Of a DNA stretch of 13,298 nucleotides, positions 7,492 to 13,298 are shown piece by piece. Below the pieces are notes generated by a model. The model saw nothing but the letters and a program-made list of their open reading frames with translations. It made no database searches and was not told the origin of the DNA. A program made the position numbers and the translations under genes. This stretch comes from a bacterium (GTDB taxonomy: Bacteria; KSB1; UBA2214). Within the stretch, counting starts at the first letter, position 1. Every line of letters starts with the position of its first letter. The stretch covers positions 1 to 13,298 of the forward strand of contig JAKQKF010000319.1 of assembly GCA_029560815.1 (NCBI GenBank), given 5' to 3'.

Positions 7492-8271
7492 TTAGATGGT
7501 CATGGCGGTAAAGCCGCCGTCGACGCGGATGATCGCCCCGGTGACGAAGGAGGCCGCCTTGTGCGAGGCCATCCAGATCACAGCGCCGACCAGCTCCTCG
7601 GCATCGCCGAAGCGGGCCATGGGGGTGTGGCGCATGATGTCGGCGGTGCGCTCGGGGGTGAGGATCTTGCGGTTCTGCTCGGCCGGGAAAAAGCCCGGGG
7701 CGAGGGCATTGACGCGCACCTTGAAGGGGGCCCACTCGCGGGCGAGGTTCTGGGTCAGATTGTTCACGCCGGCCTTGGTGATGCTGTAGGTGAAGACCCT
7801 GGAGAGAGGAGGCGCCGACGAGGCGGAGGAGATATTGATGATGCTGCCCCCTTCGCCCTGATCGATCATGATTTTGCCGAAGATCTGGCAGGCGAGAAAG
7901 ATGCTTTTAAGGTTGACGCGCATGATCCGGTCGTACTCCTCCTCCTCGATATCGAGAAAGGGGGTGGAGGAGTTGATGCCCGGGGCGTTGATGAGGATGT
8001 CGACCCGGCCCAGCTTGGCGAGGATGGTATCGGCGGCTGCGCGCAGCTCCTCCTTGCTGGAGGCGTCGACCTTGACCGCCAGCGCCTTGACGCCGGCTTT
8101 TTTGCACTCATCGACCTGTTTTTGTGCGTTCTCGGGATTGAGGTCGAGAATGGCGATATCGGCCCCGGCGCGGGCAAGGCCGCTGGCCATCTTGCCGGCG
8201 AGGACGCCACCACCGCCGATGACGACGGCGCTCTTGCCCTTCAAATTGAACAATTCTTCAACGTAGCTCAT
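7492..8271 (-). CDS. uxuB: SDR-family D-mannonate oxidoreductase (fructuronate reductase)
   Basis: Predicted to reduce D-fructuronate to D-mannonate with NADH; 259 aa, a single Rossmann domain of the classical SDR type and unrelated to the long-chain E. coli UxuB. The glycine motif GGGGVLAG (19-26) and the segment APGFFPAEQNRKIL (191-204) are, as I recall, typical of the SDR-type UxuB of Firmicutes and Thermotogae. Catalytic residues are S149, Y162 and K166 (YSITK). Asp43 after strand 2 favours NAD(H) over NADP(H). The ATG at 8271 follows AAGGAG with a 7-nt spacer; the longer reading frame to 8364 enters the repeat element and has no better site. Alternatives are KduD- or gluconate 5-dehydrogenase-like activities; context with uxaC and uxaE favours UxuB. 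Confidence 0.82.
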   Translation of the reverse strand: MSYVEELFNLKGKSAVVIGGGGVLAGKMASGLARAGADIAILDLNPENAQKQVDECKKAGVKALAVKVDASSKEELRAAADTILAKLGRVDILINAPGINSSTPFLDIEEEEYDRIMRVNLKSIFLACQIFGKIMIDQGEGGSIINISSASSAPPLSRVFTYSITKAGVNNLTQNLAREWAPFKVRVNALAPGFFPAEQNRKILTPERTADIMRHTPMARFGDAEELVGAVIWMASHKAASFVTGAIIRVDGGFTAMTI

Positions 8272-8287
8272 AATGGTACTCCTTGTT

Positions 8288-8433
8288 TTTCTCACACCAG
8301 AGCACAAAGAAAAGCAATTCCCCGCTGAGACGCAGAGCCCCGCCCTGCTCCCCGGAAATACCACTTTTTGTCCAGGATTAAAAATAAATTACTTGTCTCG
8401 ATGTTCTCTTTGTGTCACTGTGCCTTTGTGAGG
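8288..8433. repeat. Short inverted-repeat element between uxaE and uxuB
   Basis: The 181-nt gap between uxaE and uxuB is bounded by imperfect inverted repeats. The left arm CTCACACCAGAGCACAAAGA (8291-8310) pairs with the right arm around 8404-8432, whose complement reads CTCACAAAGGCACAGTGACA then CAAAGAGAA. The outer CTCACA and inner CACAAAG blocks match and the centre differs. The inside has no ORF and includes GCTGAGACGCAGAG (8324-8337). Such 'CACAGAG/CTTTGTG' sequences are common non-coding repeats in many environmental bacteria. It resembles a MITE or a REP-like element; no target duplication could be confirmed. Confidence 0.5.
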
Positions 8434-8452
8434 GCTCTTTTTTGTGAATTGA

Positions 8453-9697
8453 CTATAAAAAAATCCTGCGCAAATGGCGCTCGTAGATGTTGGCTGTGAC
8501 ATTCCTGGCGATGGTCGGGCGGAATTTTTTGAGGGCATCCAGGTAGCGCTCGCCCATCTCGGCGGCCACTTTATAGCCGACGTGGATCAGCTGCCGGAAG
8601 TGGGGACTGTAGAGCGGCTGGCTCTGGTCGTGGCGCAGCACGGCGGCATAATGGCCGGCATCCCAGCCATCGACCTCGTCGGGCGTGGGCAGCTGAGCGG
8701 GATCGATATCGATCACGGTCGCGTAGGGTTTGCAGAGCTCTTCGTAGCGGGCATGGGCATGGCGGTAGATCGCCTTGGCCATGGTGAGCCCTTCTCCCCC
8801 GGCTTCGGCCAGACCGATGACCTCCTCGAGCCAGGTGGTGCCGGCGGTCTTGAGATGAAGCCCGGCGTCGAATTTCTTCAGGGCGGCGCTGATCGGCCCG
8901 TAGAGGGCGAACTTGTCGCTGCCGGAGTGGACGCTCAGTTTGAGCTGCGGGGATAGCTTGAAGAGGTTGACAGCGAAGGCGATCACCGCCAGATCCTCTT
9001 CGAACTCGCGGGTGAACTGGCGGACGTCACCGACATAGTCGACCCCCTTGTTGAAGCGGCCGGTGAATTTCGGGGCGAGGGTATCGACCGGGATCTCTTT
9101 CCAGGCGATGGCGGAGAGGATGAAAAAGAGCTCGACCGGGGTCTGCGGGGCGTTGGTCTCGTCCATCGAGATCTCGACGACGAAGGGCTGTCCTTTTTTT
9201 TGTGCGGCGATGTGACGGTAGATGCGCCGGGCCTCTTCGATGGCGAAGAGATATTTGGCGCCGATCTCCTCGATCTGTTCAGTGGTGACCGCCAGAGGAG
9301 CGGCGATCTGCGGGATGCGCAGGGCGCCGGCGAAAAGCAGATTGCGGTCGACAAATTCCTGGAGCGCCTCTTTCTCGGCGCTCTGGCCGATGAAATCGGC
9401 GACGTCGATGGTGAAAAAGTCGCTGGCGGCGATGAAATGGTCCACGGTCTTCATGCCGACGTGGTCGGCATCGACGAAATAGGGGTCCTGCCAGCCCAGC
9501 GCCTGGACGGCCGCATCGGCCTCGGCGCGGGTGTCGCCCGGCTGGCTGTTGATGATGGAGTGTTCGCGGTAGGATTTGTTCCAGACCGGTGTGACCTGGA
9601 CGCCCTCATTTTTCAGCAGCTGGAGGGCGTGCAGCTGGGCTTGACCCTGATGGCCGAACCGGTCACCGATGCCGATGGAGTATTTTCCGAGTTTCAT
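8453..9697 (-). CDS. uxaE: D-tagaturonate 3-epimerase family protein
   Basis: Predicted to interconvert D-tagaturonate and D-fructuronate, which lets galacturonate join the glucuronate branch without the UxaB/UxaA enzymes; 414 aa, cytoplasmic. Family landmarks seen in Thermotoga maritima UxaE are present: GDRFG at 11-15, FVDADHVG at 74-81, VEISMDETN at 174-182 and SVHSGSDKF at 255-263, the last two carrying likely metal- or substrate-binding residues of a TIM-barrel-like fold. The protein starts almost at the GDRFG motif, whereas the Thermotoga enzyme, as I recall it, has a substantial extra N-terminal segment. The ATG at 9697 is preferred because GGGAG lies 6 nt upstream; the ATG at 9703 would abut that site. 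It starts 14 nt after the uxaC stop, so translation of the two is probably coupled. Confidence 0.88.
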   Translation of the reverse strand: MKLGKYSIGIGDRFGHQGQAQLHALQLLKNEGVQVTPVWNKSYREHSIINSQPGDTRAEADAAVQALGWQDPYFVDADHVGMKTVDHFIAASDFFTIDVADFIGQSAEKEALQEFVDRNLLFAGALRIPQIAAPLAVTTEQIEEIGAKYLFAIEEARRIYRHIAAQKKGQPFVVEISMDETNAPQTPVELFFILSAIAWKEIPVDTLAPKFTGRFNKGVDYVGDVRQFTREFEEDLAVIAFAVNLFKLSPQLKLSVHSGSDKFALYGPISAALKKFDAGLHLKTAGTTWLEEVIGLAEAGGEGLTMAKAIYRHAHARYEELCKPYATVIDIDPAQLPTPDEVDGWDAGHYAAVLRHDQSQPLYSPHFRQLIHVGYKVAAEMGERYLDALKKFRPTIARNVTANIYERHLRRIFL

Positions 9698-9711
9698 GCG
9701 CATCTCCCTGG

Positions 9712-11127
9712 TTAGAATTTATAGGTTTGTTTGACCAGATCGTAGGCGAGGGCGCGGCTGAGACGGCGCGCATCGCTCAGGTCGATGATGTGGCGGGCGA
9801 CGAGGCCGGCCAGGAAATTGGAGTCGATACGCCGGGCGAGGTCGTGGCGGGCCGGGATCGAGGGGAAGGCGCGGGTGTCGTCGACAAAGCCGGTAGTGTT
9901 GTAAAAGCCGGCGGTTTCAGTCACCTGCTGACGGAAGCGGGTCATGCCCTCGATGCTGTCGTGGAACCACCAGGAGGGCCCCAGTTTCATGGCCGGATAG
10001 TGGCCGGCCAGGGGGGCGAGCTCGCGCGCATAAGAGGTCTCGTCGAGGGTGAAGACGACCAAAGTCAGGCGGGGGTCGTTGCCGTATTTGTTGAGCAGGG
10101 GCTGCAGGTTGCGGGTGTACTCGGTCTGGATCGGGATATCGCAGCCCTTGTCGAGTCCGAAGCGTTTGTAGATGGTTTCGTTATGGTTGCGCAGGGCGCC
10201 GGGATGGAGCTGCATGACCAGGCCGTCCTCGATGCTCATACGGGCCATCTCCATGATCATGTGGGCGGTGAAGCGGTCGGCCTCGCTCTTGCCGGCCTGG
10301 CCCTTGCGGGCGAGCTGAAAGATATTTTCGGCCTCGACCGGGGAGAGCTCCAGCGTCCAGGGCGACTCGACCCCCTGGTCGGTGGAGAGGGCGCCCATGG
10401 TCTTGAAATAGGCGCGGCGTTGTTCGAGGGCGGTTATGAAGCGGGCGTAAGAATCAATTTCAAAGCCGCAGACGGCGCTGAGTTCCTCGATCGCTTTTTG
10501 CCAGCCGGGATTGGCGAGGTTGGTGACGGCATCCGGACGGAAGGCGGGCAGAACCCTGCCCTTCCAGCCCGCCTCGCGCATGGCCCGGTGTTCGGCCAGA
10601 GTGTCGGCGGCCGCATCGGTGGTGGTGAGCACCTCGATGTTCATGCGCTCGAAAAGAGCGCGCGGCAGAAACTCCGGGGATTGCAGCTTTTCTGACAGCT
10701 CGTCGTAGATGCGCATGGCGGAGTCGCCGTTGAGCTTTTCTCCGATGCCGAAAATGACGGCGAGCTCGTGGTTGAGCCAGACTCCGGTGGGGGTGCCGGC
10801 GAAGAGGTAATAGTTTTCAGCAAAGATCTGCCAGATACGGCGGTGATCCGTGGCCACCGGGGTGCCGTCAATGGTGGGGATGCCGAGGTTTTCCAGCTTG
10901 ATCCCCTGGGAGTAGAGCATGCGGAAGATGTAGTGGTCGGGAATGAGGATCAGCTCCGCTGGATCGGGGAAGGGGCGGTTGAGAGAAAAGAGCCTGGGGT
11001 CGACATGCCCATGGGGGCTGACGATCGGCAGATCCTTGACCCCCAGGTAGAGGTCGCGCGCGATGCGGCGGATCGCCGGATCGGAATCAAAAAAGCGGTT
11101 TTCATCTAGAATCAGGGGTTCGGTCAT
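9712..11127 (-). CDS. uxaC: Uronate isomerase (glucuronate/galacturonate isomerase)
   Basis: Isomerises D-galacturonate to D-tagaturonate and D-glucuronate to D-fructuronate, the entry step of the isomerase pathway; 471 aa, the usual length, cytoplasmic, amidohydrolase-superfamily barrel. Conserved landmarks are SPHGHVDP (H39, H41) near the N terminus, QLHPGALRNHN at 306-316, KLGPSWWFHD at 381-390 and DDTRAFPSIPARHD at 416-429. The ATG at 11127 has AAGGA 8 nt upstream, and both lie inside the 3' end of the lacI-type gene, which overlaps uxaC by 26 nt. This suggests translational coupling of regulator and first enzyme. Confidence 0.97.
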   Translation of the reverse strand: MTEPLILDENRFFDSDPAIRRIARDLYLGVKDLPIVSPHGHVDPRLFSLNRPFPDPAELILIPDHYIFRMLYSQGIKLENLGIPTIDGTPVATDHRRIWQIFAENYYLFAGTPTGVWLNHELAVIFGIGEKLNGDSAMRIYDELSEKLQSPEFLPRALFERMNIEVLTTTDAAADTLAEHRAMREAGWKGRVLPAFRPDAVTNLANPGWQKAIEELSAVCGFEIDSYARFITALEQRRAYFKTMGALSTDQGVESPWTLELSPVEAENIFQLARKGQAGKSEADRFTAHMIMEMARMSIEDGLVMQLHPGALRNHNETIYKRFGLDKGCDIPIQTEYTRNLQPLLNKYGNDPRLTLVVFTLDETSYARELAPLAGHYPAMKLGPSWWFHDSIEGMTRFRQQVTETAGFYNTTGFVDDTRAFPSIPARHDLARRIDSNFLAGLVARHIIDLSDARRLSRALAYDLVKQTYKF

Positions 11128-12166
11128 GGTGCTGTTCCTTATCTTGGGTCGGGAGGGCCGGTGCGCAGGAGTGGCGTGCGATCAGCCTTGCTTCATAGAG
11201 AATGATTTGCGGATTGGCGCCGTTTTCATCTTCGAGATCGTGGATGACCATCTCGGCGGCCGCCCGGCCGATCTCGTAGGCCGGGACGTGGATGGTGGTC
11301 AGGGGGACGCGGAAGTAACGGGAGACCTCGAGGTCGTCACAGCCGATGACCGAGACCTGGCCGGGGACGGTGATACCGAGTTCGGCCAGGGCGTTGATCA
11401 GGCCGATGGCGACGAGATCGTTGTAGCAAAAGACCGCGGTGGGATGGAGGCCGGGCGCCGAGAAGAGCCTGAGGCCCGCCTGATAGCCGAGTTCCCGGTC
11501 CGAGCCGGCCTGGACGATCAGGTCCGGGTGCACGGGCAGGCCATGCTTCATCAGCGCCTGCTGATAGCCCTGCAGGCGGTCTTCGCTGTGGCTGGAGTAG
11601 GAGGGGCCGGCGAAGTAGGCGATATCACGGTGGCCGAGTCCGATCAGGTATTCCACGGCCTGAAGGGCGGCCTGGACGTTATCGATGTCGACCACAGTGG
11701 TGTGATAGTTTTTAACCTGGCCGAGCATGACCAGGGGATAGCGGTCGCGGAGCAGGTCGGCGAGCCAGGTGAAATCGACTTCGGTGCCCTGGAGGGGGGA
11801 GATGATGAGGCCGCCGACGCGCTGGCTGGAGAGGGCTTCGATGCTTTGACGTTCCTGGGCCGGGGAGAGTTCCGAGCTGCCGAGGAGTACGGTATAGGTG
11901 CGTTCGCGGCAGACATCAAAGACCCCCTTCATGATGCGGGCGAAGTAGGGATTGTCAATCTCCTTGATCACCAGTCCGATGGTGCGGGTTTTGCGGCTGG
12001 AGAGGGAGCGGGCGATTTCATTGGGGCGGTAGTTGAGTTTTTTAATCAGTTCGAGGATGCGGGTTCGGGTTTGGGGGGAGATGCCGGGGCGGTCGTTGAG
12101 GACCGCGGAGACGGTGGCCTTGGAGACATTGGCGAGCTGGGCGATATCGGCGATGGTCGCGCGCAT
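11102..12166 (-). CDS. LacI-family transcriptional regulator of the hexuronate operon
   Basis: Predicted DNA-binding repressor, 354 aa. The N-terminal helix-turn-helix (TIADIAQLANVSKATVSAVL, residues 4-23) and hinge helix (RPNEIARSLSSRKTRTIGLV, 47-66) are followed by a periplasmic-binding-protein-like sensor domain to about residue 335. The Arg/His-rich last 20 residues are probably unstructured. It is the first gene of the hexuronate operon and overlaps uxaC by 26 nt, so it very likely senses a hexuronate or a pathway intermediate and represses its own operon. A perfect 14-bp palindrome of LacI-operator type lies 61 nt upstream. No Shine-Dalgarno site precedes the ATG at 12166 (the upstream bases are AT-rich), so translation may be weak. 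It is functionally comparable to Thermotoga UxaR, but homology to that protein was not assessed. Confidence 0.9.
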   Translation of the reverse strand: MRATIADIAQLANVSKATVSAVLNDRPGISPQTRTRILELIKKLNYRPNEIARSLSSRKTRTIGLVIKEIDNPYFARIMKGVFDVCRERTYTVLLGSSELSPAQERQSIEALSSQRVGGLIISPLQGTEVDFTWLADLLRDRYPLVMLGQVKNYHTTVVDIDNVQAALQAVEYLIGLGHRDIAYFAGPSYSSHSEDRLQGYQQALMKHGLPVHPDLIVQAGSDRELGYQAGLRLFSAPGLHPTAVFCYNDLVAIGLINALAELGITVPGQVSVIGCDDLEVSRYFRVPLTTIHVPAYEIGRAAAEMVIHDLEDENGANPQIILYEARLIARHSCAPALPTQDKEQHHDRTPDSR

Positions 12167-12172
12167 AATATA

Positions 12173-12180
12173 AACCGATT
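12173..12180. promoter_or_regulatory. Possible second operator half-matching the main site
   Basis: AACCGATT differs by one base from the AACCGGTT core of the main palindrome and lies 57 bp from it (centre to centre), directly in front of the regulator's start codon. It could be an auxiliary operator. The match is short, so chance is a real possibility. Confidence 0.25.
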
Positions 12181-12226
12181 ATCTATTTCATAACTCAAGC
12201 TAAATTAATTTACTGTGTCAAATAAT

Positions 12227-12240
12227 CTGAACCGGTTCAG
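12227..12240. promoter_or_regulatory. Probable LacI-family operator
   Basis: CTGAACCGGTTCAG is a perfect 14-bp palindrome with a central CG, the form expected for LacI-family regulators. It starts 7 nt downstream of the predicted -10 box, so it covers the transcription start, as in the classical lac arrangement. Binding by the adjacent regulator would block transcription of the whole operon, including its own gene. Confidence 0.75.
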
Positions 12241-12247
12241 TATTCCT

Positions 12248-12275
12248 AATTTAGCAGATTTACGGTTAATGTCAA
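12248..12275 (-). promoter_or_regulatory. Probable promoter of the lacI-uxaC-uxaE-uxuB-gnd-kdgK operon
   Basis: On the minus strand a perfect TTGACA (12270-12275) is followed after 16 nt by TAAATT (12248-12253, 4/6). The predicted start is near 12240-12242, at the edge of the operator palindrome, giving a leader of about 75 nt before the regulator's ATG. Confidence 0.55.
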
Positions 12276-12571
12276 GGTTTATTTGCATAAAAGCGCGGCT
12301 GATGGTTATTCCGGAGCCGGCCGCACCACCGGCGGCGGGGTTGGCCCTCTTGTTGTTGGTCCGGACGGGGCTCGGCGACGGCCTGAAATGCCGTTCCGCC
12401 GGCGTGGCAGGTGGAGAGAAACAGTAAATTGTGACGCCGCGCAAACCGGCGATGTTAATTTTCCCCAAATGTTTGAATTTTCTGTAGTATATTAATGACG
12501 GGAATAATGGCAGGCAGCCCGGCCCGGTTCCGGGCTGAGTGGAAGCTATAGACTTAATGGCAGGAAATGAA
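12276..12571. other. Intergenic region between divergent units
   Basis: No gene is supported here. The left and right ends are AT-rich; 12305-12420 is GC-rich and without clear structure. On the plus strand TATATT at 12488-12493 is a candidate -10 box for the surface-protein gene, but no good -35 box is seen. A hairpin with an 8-bp stem lies at 12515-12537, and TAATGGCAGG occurs twice, at 12505-12514 and 12555-12564. Confidence 0.5.
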
Positions 12572-13298
12572 ATGATCCATATGCGGCGGTACATATTCAC
12601 TGCGGCGGCGATTCTGGGTTTGGCCCTCGGATGGGGAGCACGGGAGGCTGCTGCGGGCACCAATGTCTTGAAGGTGCGGGATGTCACCTATATGACCGGC
12701 CAGACGGTAACGGTCTATATTGATGTGACCAATGAAGATCCGATCAGGGACTTTCAATTCTATTTAAGATTTCCTGCCGGCCTGGTATTCGACGGCACTT
12801 CCTTTTTAAAAACCGAACGGATTCCTGACCACAATGTTTCCTGTACGTATCAATCCGAAGGATCCTATACAGGATCTTATATGTTTCTTGGTCTGAATCT
12901 GAACGGGACCCCCATCTCCGGCAGCAGCGGCGCCATTGTCACCTTGACCTGTACCGTCACGGGTGGAATGGGGAACTATGCCGTGACAGTGCCCTGGTCC
13001 AAGCTGACCGGGTTTTCCGGCCTCAGCTCGATGGCTGCCGAGGGCGGCCAGATCACCATTTTCGATCCCGCCACAGCGGCCAAGCTGCGGGTCCGCACCC
13101 GGCTGGAGGGATGGAACATAACCAGCGGCATGAGAAACGAGCTGGCTCTGAGCGGCTACATACCCCTGACCTCGCCCTATGCCGAGGCCCCGCGCACGGT
13201 GACCACCGTCCCCACCAACGTCGCCGACTGGATTCTGCTCGAGCTGCGCACAGCGCCGGGGGGAGCGCCAGTCTACCGGCAGTCCTATTTTATAAACA
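12572..13298 (+). CDS. Exported surface protein with cohesin-like and adhesin-type domains, N-terminal part
   Basis: The ATG at 12572 has AGGA 6 nt upstream and opens a frame with no stop to the right edge (242 codons visible), so the gene is incomplete. The signal peptide is MIHMRRYIFTAAAILGLALG with cleavage near GAREAAAG. Residues of about 32-164 look like a cohesin-type beta-sandwich: VTVYIDVTNEDPIRDFQFYL, then GLVFD, GAIVTLTCTV and a closing ITIFD. From about 170 a second domain begins: a strand with RLEGW, then LALSGYIPLTSPY and DWILLELR. That pattern is common in large surface or adhesin-like proteins of Bacteroidota and related phyla. A role in adhesion or as a scaffold for extracellular enzymes is an inference. 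Alternative in-frame starts are 12557 and 12581. It is transcribed divergently from the hexuronate operon. Confidence 0.85.
   Translation, partial: MIHMRRYIFTAAAILGLALGWGAREAAAGTNVLKVRDVTYMTGQTVTVYIDVTNEDPIRDFQFYLRFPAGLVFDGTSFLKTERIPDHNVSCTYQSEGSYTGSYMFLGLNLNGTPISGSSGAIVTLTCTVTGGMGNYAVTVPWSKLTGFSGLSSMAAEGGQITIFDPATAAKLRVRTRLEGWNITSGMRNELALSGYIPLTSPYAEAPRTVTTVPTNVADWILLELRTAPGGAPVYRQSYFIN

Noticed and set aside
8272..8364. Longer uxuB start at 8364
   Set aside because: The extra 31 codons run into the inverted-repeat element and do not resemble an SDR N terminus; AAGGAG is placed correctly for the ATG at 8271.
8288..8433. CRISPR-like or tRNA-like interpretation of the uxaE-uxuB gap
   Set aside because: There are no regularly spaced direct repeats and no cloverleaf pattern; the visible signal is a single pair of imperfect inverted repeats.
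12216..12221. A second TTGACA-like -35 box (minus strand) downstream of the operator
   Set aside because: No acceptable -10 box lies 16-18 nt further on; the upstream TTGACA at 12270-12275 pairs better with a -10 and puts the operator at the start site.
12205..12687. Minus-strand frame of 160 codons, and plus-strand frames at 12215-12427 and 12283-12495
   Set aside because: They cover the promoter-operator region and the start of the surface-protein gene, have no convincing ribosome sites, and give compositionally odd translations.

Overview
The window looks like part of the genome of a plant-polysaccharide-degrading bacterium, probably in the Fibrobacterota-Chlorobiota-Bacteroidota (FCB) superphylum or a related candidate phylum. 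The coding DNA is GC-rich and the control regions AT-rich. Most genes have clear Shine-Dalgarno sites, two proteins carry lipoboxes, and the right-hand gene encodes a cohesin-like plus adhesin-type surface protein common in that group. The placement is an inference from protein style, not from a marker gene.

Layout, left to right. Positions 1-95 (minus) hold the start of a secreted protein gene cut by the window edge, with a probable promoter near 305-334 and a leader of about 200 nt. A minus-strand cluster follows at 417-4625: a putative lipoprotein of unknown function, a GH127 (beta-L-arabinofuranosidase-type) lipoprotein and a secreted M64 metallopeptidase, ending in a terminator-like stem-loop at 351-406. 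A perfect 15-bp hairpin at 4776-4810 separates this cluster from the main operon. The main operon (4829-12166, minus) reads lacI-type regulator, uxaC, uxaE, an SDR-type uxuB, an NAD-type gnd and a PfkB/KdgK-type kinase. A promoter with a perfect 14-bp palindrome at its start site (12227-12275) lies upstream of lacI. A short inverted-repeat element (about 8288-8433) sits between uxaE and uxuB. At the right edge, a plus-strand gene for an exported protein starts at 12572 and runs off the window; it is incomplete.

How it fits together. UxaC isomerises D-galacturonate to D-tagaturonate and D-glucuronate to D-fructuronate. UxaE epimerises tagaturonate to fructuronate, so both hexuronates converge. 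UxuB reduces fructuronate to D-mannonate. The usual next steps are mannonate dehydratase (UxuA), KDG kinase and KDPG aldolase, but only the kinase is present. A 6-phosphogluconate dehydrogenase with an NAD-type nucleotide site is in the operon instead. The simplest reading is that uxuA and kdgA are elsewhere. A more speculative reading is a redox-neutral branch through a 6-phosphoaldonate to ribulose 5-phosphate. The GH127 enzyme fits removal of L-arabinose from pectic side chains, so the region as a whole suggests use of pectin.
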